Positions 31,155 to 41,425 of a DNA stretch of 64,000 nucleotides are shown here, one piece after another; the first letter of the stretch is position 1; each line of letters opens with the position of its first letter. The position numbers were made by a program, and so were the translations under genes. The notes under the pieces are model-generated. The model worked only from the letters and a program-made list of their open reading frames with translations, searched no databases and had not been told where the DNA came from. The DNA comes from Eleusine coracana subsp. coracana (Eukaryota; Streptophyta; Magnoliopsida; Poales; Poaceae). The DNA is taken from NCBI GenBank assembly GCA_032690845.1, contig CM064417.1, positions 24,511,110-24,575,109 on the forward strand, read 5' to 3'.

Positions 31155-31543
31155 CACTGCATGAAATCAGACCTTTAGTGACGTGATATTAGAGAAGGAC
31201 AATAAAAATATGTAACTGGATCACTATCAATGACGGAGTTTTAAAACCACATCACCGCTTTTGGCTGAAGAGTACTAGTAGTGACACGTTTTTAAAACAG
31301 CCTGATATCTACTACAGTGACGATTTTCCCTGCTTCATCAGGCATTAGTGATGGGGTTGTGTTAGAGACGGAAGTTCAAAAAAACACGTCACAACTATTT
31401 TAGTCATTAGAGACCGAGATTCAAACACCGTGCGCGCTATTTGGTTCAGTAGAAACGGGTTGTATAAACCCGTCAGTAATACCAAGGACCAGCTTTAAAA
31501 ATATCATCGCTATTTGTACCACTCTAGCTGTACTAATGCAGTG
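31155..31543. mobile_element. 389-bp CACTA-like MITE
   Basis: Begins CACTGCATGAAATCAGAC and ends with a sequence whose complement is CACTGCATTAGTACAG. Several TAGTGACG, AGTGATGG and GTCATTAGAGAC motifs lie inside, typical of CACTA subterminal repeats. The 3-bp flanks are AGA and ATA, one mismatch. Confidence 0.65.
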
Positions 31544-32726
31544 ATAAGATCATTTTTTTTCCTTCTCTTCGGCCCTAGTTCGAATCCCATCATCCCCGTC
31601 TCTTCTACTGAACCAGAGTCCCGCACGATCTGATGTAGCGAGAAGAAGCTGGATGTCTACTACATCTTCCTACTCCTTGAGGCCTTGTTCGGTTCTGCAT
31701 GATTGGTTCTTGGGCCTGAATCATTCTAGGTCTGGAATAGATTGATCCGGCCAGTTCACTAGAACAATTTCAAACCGGCTATTCAGAGTGAATCCCTCTG
31801 GAATCAAATTAGCTCATCCCCGGAATCAAATTAACTCATCCAAAAAATGTGTTCGGCTGTTCCAGCTTGATTGAAACAGTCCAACAACAGCTAGAAATTC
31901 GGACCAATTTACATCTAACATCATATAAACAATGGCAGCTATAAAATTTCAGCCTCGAATATTGAACAGCCAACTAGTCTCAACTATGTATTAGCATCAG
32001 TTACAAACTTCCACATTCTGCCTAATCTCAACAAATAATCAGTACTGTGTTTCTGACAGAATTGAATCAACAAAAGCATCGAAGCTAAACTGGACAGAAT
32101 TTCCGAAAAAAATCTTGAACCAGATTGATAACTTAAGAACACAATTGAACACTAAGATCAATTACATTGTCTACATAAATTACATGAGCCCAAGAACACC
32201 CTAACAATACATAATTTAAAGAGTTTGACCAAAAAAAAAGCATCTGGGTTGGATGGGTGCTATTGTCCAGATAAATCAAGTTGATCATTGGTAGTCGCTA
32301 TACTGCTTGAACTTCAGTAGTGTGCTGGTCCAGACAACAATAGAGAAGTAACGCGTTAGTATGCTCCAGTCAACAACAGTGAAGCAAGGCAAAAGGTTAA
32401 GATTAGTATGCTCCAGACCACAATTAGAGAAGCAAGGCAAAAATATTAACAAGATCAGAGATTAGAAAATTATGCAACCAAGAAACTGAGACAACATCTA
32501 CCACTGAACGTCACCCAAGATAAGAAAACAACTCGCTATCATGCTGACAAAAGACAGCATCCAAGGTTCTATTTTACAAGTCTGGCATGTCCTAGAAAAT
32601 TTACAAGTGATACTTGTAGAACTACACTAGCCACAAGAACAAGCTACTGACTTCGAAAAGTACAAGCTAAAGGGTTCAATGAACTTGAAAGGTACAAGAA
32701 CTCAAAAGTAACTAAAATGTTACCTG
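31544..32726. other. Intergenic, MITE-like start at 31,680
   Basis: AGGCCTTGTTCGGTTC near 31,680 resembles the terminus of common grass MITEs, but I did not find its partner. The remainder is AT-rich with no coding signal. Confidence 0.35.
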
Positions 32727-32986
32727 CTAAGCTATCTCACTTCGAAGCCAAATCAAGTCAGTTTCTAGGTCCAATTCACATGCACAAAGGAAAGCCTCCC
32801 TATTCTCCTTGCTCTTGATGAACACAGAGTAGGCTTTTGCCTTTTCTTGCTTGCTGACTTCCATGCCATCCAAAATTGTGACACACCTTTTGATTGAGAA
32901 GTCCAACCATTTATCATTCACTTTCTCATTTGCTACATGCGCAACTTCTGCTTGTATATTCATATAGTGTCCCTCGAATAGTCATA
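32727..32986 (-). pseudogene. C-terminal fragment of a Myb/SANT-like protein (Harbinger ORF1 type)
   Basis: The minus-strand frame ending at 32727 contains VNDKWLDFSIKRCVTILDGM, then QEKAKAYSVFIKSKENREAF and LIWLRSEIA. This resembles the C-terminus of grass Myb/SANT-like proteins, which include the DNA-binding partner encoded by PIF/Harbinger elements. The frame is open back to a TGA near 32,984, just inside the chromovirus LTR edge at 33,011, so the N-terminal part was lost or separated by that insertion. Identification rests on pattern memory only. Confidence 0.45.
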
Positions 32987-33010
32987 TACAAAGAGTGAAG
33001 TGAGTAACAA

Positions 33011-33299
33011 TGTTACCTCCGGATCGAGGTGAGGAGGAAGAAGGAGGAGTGATCGAGGAATTGCTTCGATCTGGGATTCGGTCGACAGGAATTCCACTAC
33101 CGCCGCCACCAATTTGGGGTTCTGGTCGTTCGATACCGTTAGGGTTCCAAGTTCGGGTACTTAAGCTCTCGTGCCTTTCTCGCTCCATGGGCCGGCCAGG
33201 CCTCTTCTACCCTATTACACGCCCCATTCTGGGCCGGTTACCTTGGGGTTGCTCCTGGTGGTTCGCTTGGGTCATGGGACGGGTGGCTTGGTGCTGACA
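33011..33299 (-). repeat. Chromovirus 3' LTR
   Basis: On the plus strand it begins TGTTACC and ends GCTGACA, so TG...CA at 289 bp. A polypurine tract (minus-strand GGAAGGGGGGA, 33,300-33,310) abuts it. GC-rich frames inside it are open by composition and I do not annotate them. Confidence 0.7.
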
Positions 33300-33563
33300 T
33301 CCCCCCTTCCTTTAGACCTGGCATGACCCCAGGCCGATGCAAGAGGAAAATGTGCCTGCAGGTCGACACAGTCCTCCCATGTAGCATCCTCAAGTGTGCC
33401 ATCGTACCATTTGACAAGAACTTGTGCCTTGGTAGTTGTGCCTTTCTTCACTGTGTGTTCGTCGAGGATTGACTCCGACGCCTGGTAGCTTGAGGGGACC
33501 GTCGGCAACTGGTGCAACACTTGGGTGTTGTTGCGGATGGCGTGGCAAAGCTGGGATACATGG
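33272..33563 (-). pseudogene. Chromovirus integrase C-terminus with chromodomain
   Basis: The frame contains QVLVKWYDGTLEDATWED, the conserved chromodomain strand/helix, and ends at 33272 inside the LTR start. Chromodomains steer integration toward modified histones. The upstream part continues at 38,178 on the far side of the nested element; the split lies at a HPVFHV/SQL-type position. Confidence 0.85.
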
Positions 33564-34737
33564 TGATGTGGACAAGGGTTCCCGATCTTCCGATAGGTTC
33601 TGATAATCTTGATTAAGGCGGAGGCGATACACAAATCGATCCGGCTTCCGAACGACACGTTCTGAAACCCGCAATCGCAGCACAACGTCTCCTCTGGTTA
33701 TCAACCGTTCAAGAACGATTGACCTCGCCGAGAAGGCTTATCCTTGCCTGCAAATCAAGAACACAAGCAAGAACAAAGAAGAATGCAACTAAATTTGCAA
33801 GTATACGATGAATCTCACAAGTTGGAATCTCACAAACCGATCAAACGGCGAAACTGTTATCAACAGAATAATCTAAGCAAAACCCAAACCCTAATGAAGA
33901 GGCGGCGGCTGTATATGAGGACCCTAGGGTCGTGCAAGACCCTCTGGACGCAGCCCTAAGTGGGCTCAACTCCATACATGGCCCAAAGACCGATTACGGT
34001 GTCGCAGCACCAGGACAGATTCTGGAAGTCGAATTGTTTTGGCGATTGCCGACGGCTCGGGACGAATTTTGCAAGTATACGATGAATCTCACAAGTTGGG
34101 GTCTCACAAACCAATCAAACGGCGAAACTGTTATCAACAGAATAATCTAAGCAAAACCCAAACCCTAATGAAGAGGCGACGGCTGTATATAAGGACCCTA
34201 GGGTCGTGCAAGACCCCCTGGACGCAGCCCTAAGTGGGCTCAACTCCATACATGGCCCAAAGACCGATTACGGTGTCGCAACACCAGGACAGATTCTGAA
34301 AGTCAAATTGTTTTGACGATTGCTAACGGCTCGGGACGAATTTTGACATGGGACCAGTTGGGTTGGAAAGGGCTTTTCGTTATCTTTCCAAGCATATATA
34401 GAATGTCCAAATCCGAGTCTGTATGCGTTCTGGGCATCCATTTTAGTACAGACTGGTCCTGGGCTCCGAAACAGACTCGAAGTTGGTTTTGATTGGGCCT
34501 CCACCTTGGCTTGGACGTGCTTGCTGGCCCATCACGTCTCCAATCACCTCCCCAGCTATCTCATGATCATCTCCATGGTTTCTAACAACAATTAATTCAT
34601 TAGGTAGCAATCTATTCTCAAAATCACATAAAGGAATCATTAGGAACAAACTCACCCGTAAATTCAATTGTCGCGCATGAATTTGTATTTTGGTTGGCGG
34701 AGTGCTGGGTGTATCTATAAGGGTGATGTCCTCATCA
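33564..34737 (-). repeat. 3' LTR with a 274-bp tandem duplication
   Basis: At 1,174 bp it exceeds its partner (900 bp) by exactly 274 bp. The block starting GCAAGTATACGATGAATCTC at 33,797 repeats at 34,071. Elsewhere the LTRs align collinearly; I count 6 mismatches over the first 175 bp or so. Confidence 0.93.
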
Positions 34738-36257
34738 TTCTCCCCCTTTTGAATTAGAGTCGTCCTCGACTCGATCCCATCTCTTTCTCCCAATAGTGGT
34801 CTCAAATCTGAAATATAAAATATAGAACTATTCCCAAACTTGGAATGCACCTCGCGTTTAAATGTGTTATCAAAATTATCATCACAATGTGAAACCATAA
34901 TAGAAGGCATGCCATGCAAATTAATGACCTCATTGAATACTTGCTCAGCAATATGAACGTCATTCTCACTCTTATGACAAGATGGAAAATGTGTGATCTT
35001 AAAAACACTAGAAAAACATGACATGACATGGTAATTGTTATTGTAGTTTTCTAGTTCATCATTTGGTTGTACAACACAAGGAGTATTCATGTTTGAGCAA
35101 ATATAAACTTTATGCACCATAAATACACCTTTATGATCATAGTTTCCTATAGCATAAAATTTGTTTCTTGTTAGTAAAGGCAATTCAGTTTGAGAAAAGA
35201 TTTGCTTCTCCACGGTATTTAGATCACAAAGAACATCAAATTCAATATAACCCAAAGTATTTAGAGAAGACAATAATTTCTGCTCATTCTTTTCACATGT
35301 TATTAAAATCAAATGTTTTATTTCAGCACTAGTAGGTGAATCATAAGCAAAAACATCAATCTTGTTCATTTGTTGTGGCAAAGATATAAGTGAAGCAGTG
35401 GCACAGAACTCCTCTTTATCACAAGGATCAGTAGATAAATCAACTTGTGGCAAAGGCAAATCAAGACAAGGTTCCAATACAACAAGATTGTTGGAACAAT
35501 TCATCACATCAAGAAAGCTCTTACCTGAAACAGCAACATGTTCTTCATCCTTCACACTATCATCTTCTTTGTGTAGAACCTGAAATGTATTAGTTGCAAC
35601 AAGAGGCAAGGAAATATGTTCATCATCTAATTCAGATTTTGATGTAAGTGTTGCAACATTTGAAGTAGTCCATTCTTTCCTAAATGGTTCATTCTTTCTT
35701 CTCTCAAGTCTTTGTTGATCCTCTTCTAAAGTTTCAGCAGCAGACATAGGTTTAAGAGTAACTCTTCTACCATTGTATTTAAATGAATAGGTATTAGCAA
35801 TGGTATTGTGCAAAGCATTATTTGTAGAAATCCAAGGCTTACTCAATAACAAATGACACGCTTGCATAGGCACTATATCAAAATCTGCACAATCCTTATA
35901 AGAACCAATAAAAAATTCAATGCGTGCAATTTTATCTACCTTTATCTTACCACAAGAATTTACCCATTGGATGTAGTATGGACACGGGTGTGACTGTGTG
36001 GTCAAGCCGAGCTTCTCGACCAATTTCAAGCTTGCGATGTTGTTGCTACTCTCTCCATCAATGATGACACGACAACGTCGATCCTTCACAACAAAGTGAG
36101 TCTGAAACAAGTTGTTCATTTGATTTTGCTCTACCTTCTCCATTTGAGAACTAAACACTCGTTGTGCTACAACACTTGTATCAACCTCATTTGACACCAT
36201 CGACTCATCACCATCGGTGTTATAACCTGTCATTGTTAATAGAAAACAAGAAAACAC
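34443..36257 (-). CDS. Chimeric retroelement ORF, protease-like plus integrase-like segment, 604 aa
   Basis: An uninterrupted frame from ATG 36257 to the stop at 34443. Residues about 55-160 resemble a retropepsin (VVKDRRCRVIIDGESSNNIA, then IEFFIGSYKDCADFDIVPMQ and LLLSKPW). The usual Asp-Ser/Thr-Gly is replaced by DGE, so catalysis is doubtful. Residues about 440-475 (VFNEVINLHGMPSIMVSHCD) resemble an integrase core strand. The C-terminal 98 residues or so are read from the 3' LTR. RT, RNase H and gag zinc fingers are absent. Whether it makes protein is unknown; 604 codons without a stop is unusual here. A recent deletion-fusion of a gypsy element is the simplest explanation. Confidence 0.7.
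   Translation of the reverse strand: MFSCFLLTMTGYNTDGDESMVSNEVDTSVVAQRVFSSQMEKVEQNQMNNLFQTHFVVKDRRCRVIIDGESSNNIASLKLVEKLGLTTQSHPCPYYIQWVNSCGKIKVDKIARIEFFIGSYKDCADFDIVPMQACHLLLSKPWISTNNALHNTIANTYSFKYNGRRVTLKPMSAAETLEEDQQRLERRKNEPFRKEWTTSNVATLTSKSELDDEHISLPLVATNTFQVLHKEDDSVKDEEHVAVSGKSFLDVMNCSNNLVVLEPCLDLPLPQVDLSTDPCDKEEFCATASLISLPQQMNKIDVFAYDSPTSAEIKHLILITCEKNEQKLLSSLNTLGYIEFDVLCDLNTVEKQIFSQTELPLLTRNKFYAIGNYDHKGVFMVHKVYICSNMNTPCVVQPNDELENYNNNYHVMSCFSSVFKITHFPSCHKSENDVHIAEQVFNEVINLHGMPSIMVSHCDDNFDNTFKREVHSKFGNSSIFYISDLRPLLGERDGIESRTTLIQKGENDEDITLIDTPSTPPTKIQIHARQLNLRVSLFLMIPLCDFENRLLPNELIVVRNHGDDHEIAGEVIGDVMGQQARPSQGGGPIKTNFESVSEPRTSLY
34738..34750 (-). other. Polypurine tract
   Basis: The minus strand reads AAAAGGGGGAGAA directly against the 3' LTR. 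It primes plus-strand DNA synthesis. Confidence 0.88.
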
Positions 36258-37262
36258 ACAAGAGTATATTTTCCTATCACCACTGTTTGATCACGGTGGA
36301 AACTCTCAACAAGCAAATGACAGCACCTAACTGAGTTCTTACAAGATTCTTAGTAGCAAAACAGAGGATACCTTGGAGAGTGTGATCCGACGATTGCGAG
36401 GGTCCAAAGTTCTGTGCCTATTCAGAAGGATATATGTGGAGCTAGGTAGGCAATTTATAGTAGCAAGGATTAGCAAAATTTCAATTCAGAAATTGCAAAA
36501 CTGAATAATAGTCCCAAGCTAGTCTATGTCACTGGCCTAAACTTGTCTCGGATCTAGTTCAAGCAAGCAAGCAAATGGCTCAACAAAGGACACAAAGGCT
36601 GCAAGCAATTCTGAATTTTTTTCTCTTCTCCTTTCGTTTTTTTTCTTTTGTTATAGGTGCGGCTTTTTCTTCTTATTTTTTTTTAGCACCTCTTTGCCTT
36701 TTACTTCTTTCATGATTTTTTTGACATAGAACTGCAGCAAGAGTTGCGAACTTTATAGCACAAAGAAAAAAAACCTAAACTTTCTTTTTTGCACTCTTAC
36801 GTAAGGAATAGATGTACATGTAGAACTGAACCGACAATTCTCATATGCAACAACGTGCAGCAATCTCTTGACTCAAGGAGCAACATGCAACAGAAAACAC
36901 TCTGAGTTTCTTTTGCACACAAAAAAATAGAAGGCTAGATGTTAAATAAATATTTAGTGCAAATAATTCCAGCAGTACTATTCTCTCAATGTGTGCAACA
37001 ATCTGATTTTTTTTTCTTGATTGTCTATGAATAAGGACACACACGACTCAAACAAGACCAAAGAACAAGTACTAGACCAACAACACAATGACCTTGTAGG
37101 GACTAAAATTCAGAGAAGCAAACTAAACTGAAAATTGCAAGGCACAAGGGGGTTGTAGGACAGCGGAAACACGACGAACAAATATTTTTGTAGGGCAATT
37201 TTCTAGACTCTAGGATTGAACAAAATAACAAGGATAACGGCGAACCTAACGGTGTACCTGAA
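36258..37262 (-). other. 5' untranslated part of the non-autonomous element
   Basis: Between the 5' LTR/PBS and the ORF start. It contains several poly-T runs and no recognised coding sequence. Confidence 0.5.
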
Positions 37263-37275
37263 GCTCTGATTACCA
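37263..37275 (-). other. Primer binding site
   Basis: The minus strand reads TGGTAATCAGAGC, two bases from the 5' LTR. It matches the initiator tRNA-Met site (TGGTATCAGAGC) with one extra A. Confidence 0.85.
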
Positions 37276-37277
37276 CT

Positions 37278-38177
37278 TGATGTGGACAAGGGTTCCCGAT
37301 CTTCTGATAGGTTCTGATAATCTTGATTAAGGCGGAGGCGATACACAAATCGATTCGGCTTCCGAACGACACGTTCTGAACCCCGCAATCGCAGCACAAC
37401 GTCTCCTCTGGTTATCAACCATTCAAGAATGATTGACCTCACCGAGAAGGCTTATCCTTGCCTGCAAATCAAGAACACAAGCAAAAACAAAGAAGAATGC
37501 AACTAAATTTGCAAGTATACGATGAATCTCACAAGTTGGGGTCTCACAAACCGATCAAACGGCAAAACTGTTATCAACAAAATAATCTAAGCAAAACCCA
37601 AACCCTAATGCAGAGGCGGCGGCTGTATATGAGGACCCTAGGGTCGTGCAAGACCCCCTGGACGCAGCCCTAAGTGGGATCAACTCCATACATGGCCCAA
37701 AGACCGATTACGGTGTCGCAACACCAGGACAGATTCTGGAAGTCGAATTGTTTTGGCGATTGCCAACGGCTCGGGACGAATTTTGACATGGGACCAGTTG
37801 GGTTGGAAAGGGCTTTTCGTTATCTTTCCAAGCATATATAGAACGTCCAAATCCGAGTCCGTATGCATTCTGGGCATCCATTTTAGTACAGACTGGTCCT
37901 GGGCTCCGAAACAGACTCGAAGTCGGTTTTGATTGGGCCTCCACCTTGGCTTGGACGTCCTTGCTGGCCCATCACGTCTCCAATCACCTCCCCAGCTATC
38001 TCATGATCATCTCCATGGTTTCTAACAACAATTAATTCATTAAGTAGCAATCTATTCTCAAAATCACATAAAGGAATCATTAGGAACAAACTCACCCGTA
38101 AATTCAGTTGTCGCGCATGAACTTGTATTTTGGTTGGCGGAGTGCTGGGTGTATCCATAAGGGTGATGTCCTCATCA
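37278..38177 (-). repeat. 5' LTR, 900 bp
   Basis: TGATG...CATCA ends. On the minus strand a TATA-like TCTATATATGC lies near 37,833-37,842 and could be the element promoter. Confidence 0.93.
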
Positions 38178-39998
38178 CATGGAACACCGGGTGGACAACA
38201 CTATACGCTGGAAGGTCAAGCTTGTAGGCCACCAGGTTGAATGGATCGATGATCTTGTAGGGGTTGAAGAAGCGGAAGGATAGCTTGTGATTTGCACAAC
38301 GAGCGACAGATGATTGGATGTTTGGTTGCAGCTTGAAGTAGACCATGTCGCCGATGTTGAAGGATCGCTCGAAGCGAGACTTGTTGTCTTGCTTCTTCAT
38401 ACGGAGCTACGCGCGCTCCAGATGCAGGCACAGCAGGTTAGTCATAGTCGCCCGTTCCGTGAGCCATTGATGAAGGTCCGGGACAGTGCACCCTTCTCCA
38501 TCGATGCCGAAATGTCACGGTTCATGGCCTTAGAGGACGACGAATGGTGATTTGCCCAATGATGAGTGGAAGCAGGTGTTATACCAATACTCCGCCAGCG
38601 GAAGCCACTGGGTCCATCTGTTGGGGCAGGCGTGGGCGAAGCATCGGAGGTATGTCTCCAGGCACTGGTTCACTCGTTCCTTCTGGCCGTCCGTTTGTGG
38701 GTGGTAGGAAGAGCTCATCCACAGCTCAGTGCCTGATCTCTTGATCAGGTCCCGCTAGAGGGTGCTCGTGAAAACACGATCACAGTCGGACACGATGGAT
38801 AAGGGAAGGCCATGCAATTTGAAAATGTGCTCCATGTAAGCCAATGCGACATCGAAAGAAGTGAATGGATGTTTTAGAGGAACGAAGTGGGCGTACTTGG
38901 AAAATTTGTCGATGATGACCATGATGCAGATGCGGCTGTTGGAGGGTGGGAGGCCTTCGATGAAGTCCATCGTGACCATTTGCCATGTGTAATCTAGAAC
39001 AGGCAGTGGTTGAAGAAGATCAGGGTACTTGATGCAATCCGACTTGGTTTGCTGGCAGGTGGAGCAACTACGGATGAAGTCTTGAATAGTCTTGTTCATC
39101 TCGGGCCAGGAGAAGATGCCCTTGATATGGCGCGTCCTTACCGGGTTGCCTGAGTGACCCCCAGTTGCAGAAGCGTGCATGGCTTGTATGACACAACGTT
39201 GCAGAGTTGTGTTGTTGCCGAGCCACACGTGTCCTTTGTGGCGAATGATGCCATCAGTTAAGGAGAAATGTCCTTGAACAGAGTCGCTCAGTGCGAGTTG
39301 TTAAGCTGCCTTGTCATCCTTGTATCCTTTGGATACATCTTCAAGCCAGGTGGGGTGACAATTGACACTGCCACGAGCTCAGAGGAAGAGTCAAGCGGTC
39401 GGCGAGAAAGTGGGTCAGCAGTGTTGTTGTCGGATCCCTTCTTGAAGATGATCTTGTAGCGGAGCCCCAGAAGCTTGGTGAAGGCGCGATGCTGCGATGG
39501 GGTGGAGAGGCGCCGATCGTCCCGGTGGACCAAGCTTTGCTGGTCGGTGCGGATCACAAACTCGGCTTGCTGGAGGTACTATCGCCAGTGGTCGACTGCC
39601 AAGAGGACGACCATGCACTTCTTCTCGTACGTTGACAGGCCACAGGAGCGAGGGCCCAAGGCCTTGCTAAGGTAGGCGATCAGATGCTCCTCTTGAAGTA
39701 GAACCGCGCCAATGCCCGTGTCGCAGGCGTCAGTTTTGACAATGAACAACTTGTGGAAGTCGAGCAGCGCCAAAACTGGAGCCTCGGTCAATTCTCGCTT
39801 GAGCATTTGGAATGCATCCTTTGTTTCCTATGTCCATACAAAAACAGAGTGCTTTTTGAGGAGGTTAGTTAGCGGCCGACTAATAAGGCCATAATGGCAT
39901 ACAAATTTGTGATAGTAACCCGAAAGACCCAAGAATCCACGTAATTCTTTGACATTAGCCAGCTTAGTCCAGTCCTATACTGAGTTAATTTTGGAGGG
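38178..39998 (-). pseudogene. Chromovirus pol fragment: RT tail, RNase H, integrase
   Basis: Downward from 39,998: the RT tail (KELRGFLGLSGYYHKFVCHY), RNase H (FIVKTDACDTGIGAVLLQE, YLSKALGPRSCGLSTYEKKC, DNNTADPLSRR), then integrase. The integrase has an HHCC zinc region (HASATGGHSG and CSTCQQTK), core segments (VTMDFIEGLPPS, GLPLSIVSDCDRVF, SSYHPQTDGQKERVNQCLE) and the region ending at the split (YKLDLPAYSVVHPVFHV). Stops and frameshifts occur near 39,570, 39,285, 38,750 and 38,520-38,410. It is continuous in sense with the chromodomain piece at 33,272-33,563. Confidence 0.9.
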
Positions 39999-40007
39999 GT
40001 CTATCGG

Positions 40008-40342
40008 TGTTTAGATCACCGATGAGTAGAATCTGTTCCTGAGGCGTGTGTTTCGGTTTCAGCGATGGCTATGCAAGAGGACACAAGGGTTATACTGGTT
40101 CGAGGAAGCCCCCTACGTCCAGTTCTCGGATCTGCTTGTGTTACTTGCACGGGGAGGGGGGGGGGGGGTTACAATGGAGGCGAGAGAGAAGGAGTCTCCA
40201 AGTCTCTGATTGCTTGCGAGCGTGTGAGTCGATGTATCTGGGTGTGTGGTGGAGTCTGTGTCTTGCTTTGCTTGTCTTCGTTTCTTCCTCCCTAGAGATG
40301 AGATATGCCTCCCCTTTTATACTTCAAGGGAGCCGGGCCCAT

Positions 40343-40398
<56 letters not shown>

Positions 40399-41425
40399 AT
40401 ACATATGGAGTTGGTGATGTCGTGCTGAGGAGGATGAGGAGTTTGGTCGGTGGCGTAGCCTTCAGTCCTTGCAGGCCCCGTCGTCCTGGTCGTGTGTCAG
40501 AGGGAACTGTGTCCGGGCATGTCCCCGTTTTCCATCATTAGGCCAAGCCCCTTTGTTCTTATAGATGGCGTGTTCCGCCATACGTGGGGTGGTGCAGCAT
40601 GGGCATTGTCATGTTGCTCAGGCAAGGTCCAATCTACCTATCCATCAGACCATCCTGCATCACCACTAGTAGAGGTGTTATCGGGTGATAGTAGTACAAA
40701 GAGTCTTCCCACTCCTGCCATTGTCAGCGGGCGCTGGTGATGTTGAGAGGAGCAGGTATCAGAGTGATTTGACTCCGTGATACTATTCATTCGGGCTGGG
40801 TTTGACATTTAAGACAGAGCGGTTGGTAGTTGTTGATCATCGCCCCGCTCAACCCCCTCATCGCGGGGTTGACACGTCTGGTTGTGTCTGTTTGGGTCCG
40901 CTTCGAGTTGGGACCCATCCTGTCCTAGCGGAGCAATGGAGTTTCTCCACCCCACCACTCTCGGCTCGATAAGTGATTTGCCAGGCCGTCCCATCTTGGC
41001 ACGGGTCCCATTGATGGGTGTTGACGGAGGCAGACCTTATCCGGGGGTCCTAGGACCTGCTCACTGTTATTGGGGCCGCGGTGAAGGTGGACCATTTGTC
41101 CTTATCCTGGAAATAATGGGACCGGGTGAGCGGCCCAGTCATCGGCCCGGGAGAACGAGTTGCATCCGAACCTCGGCAGGCGGACCAGTTTCGCCTCGAC
41201 CCCTCGGAGGGGTCGAGCGAGACGTTGTGGGCCCTCAACCCCCGGTGGGTCGAGTGAATCGGGAGTCGCACGGCCTTTGCTCCTGAGACTTGGCCTGCAT
41301 GGGGATTCCCTTCGTGAGGCCCATGTGGGTGACACCTCAACGGTGCTTTGGTGTATCCGTTGTTTTTGATGTTAATGGGCCTCCGAGCAGTGCCATGTGG
41401 CACCCTCTAGTTTCTGCCCTCGACA
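40008..41425 (-). repeat. 3' LTR of a Tat-like gypsy element
   Basis: On the plus strand it begins TGTTTAGATCACC and ends CCCTCGACA (TG...CA, 1,418 bp). On the minus strand a purine-rich CTCGAGGGCTAC precedes the LTR start, as a polypurine tract would. The flanking ATCGG (40,003-40,007) is the candidate target duplication, but the other side lies beyond the truncated end. It contains a 13-base G run near 40,145-40,165. Confidence 0.65.
40347..40395. repeat. (AG)n microsatellite in the Tat-like LTR
   Basis: Pure AG run of about 49 bp. Confidence 0.95.

Larger units (their letters stand above)
33564..38177 (-). mobile_element. Complete non-autonomous LTR retrotransposon
   Basis: LTRs are at 33,564-34,737 and 37,278-38,177, both TGATG...CATCA. 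A 5-bp target duplication CATGG flanks the element (33,559-33,563 and 38,178-38,182). The PBS lies inside the right LTR and the polypurine tract inside the left LTR, so the element is on the minus strand. It has one long ORF with a protease-like and an integrase-like part but no RT or RNase H, so it must rely on proteins from other elements. A 902-bp solo LTR of this family is at 57,371. Confidence 0.95.
33011..40002 (-). mobile_element. Ty3/gypsy chromovirus, 3' half, with a nested element
   Basis: On the minus strand: RT tail, RNase H, integrase with chromodomain, polypurine tract and 3' LTR (33,011-33,299). The complete LTR element 33,564-38,177 lies inside the integrase coding region. The 5' LTR, gag, protease and most of RT are missing from the window; the break at about 40,002 coincides with the Tat-like LTR. 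Confidence 0.85.

Noticed and set aside
32982..33297. Gly/Pro/Ser-rich frames as a first exon of the Myb/SANT-like gene
   Set aside because: They lie inside the chromovirus LTR (TG...CA, polypurine tract adjacent), and the frame does not splice in phase with the downstream fragment.
33744..34233. Two similar small plus-strand frames as duplicated genes
   Set aside because: They are the two units of the 274-bp LTR duplication read in a chance frame; similar frames recur in the other LTR copies.
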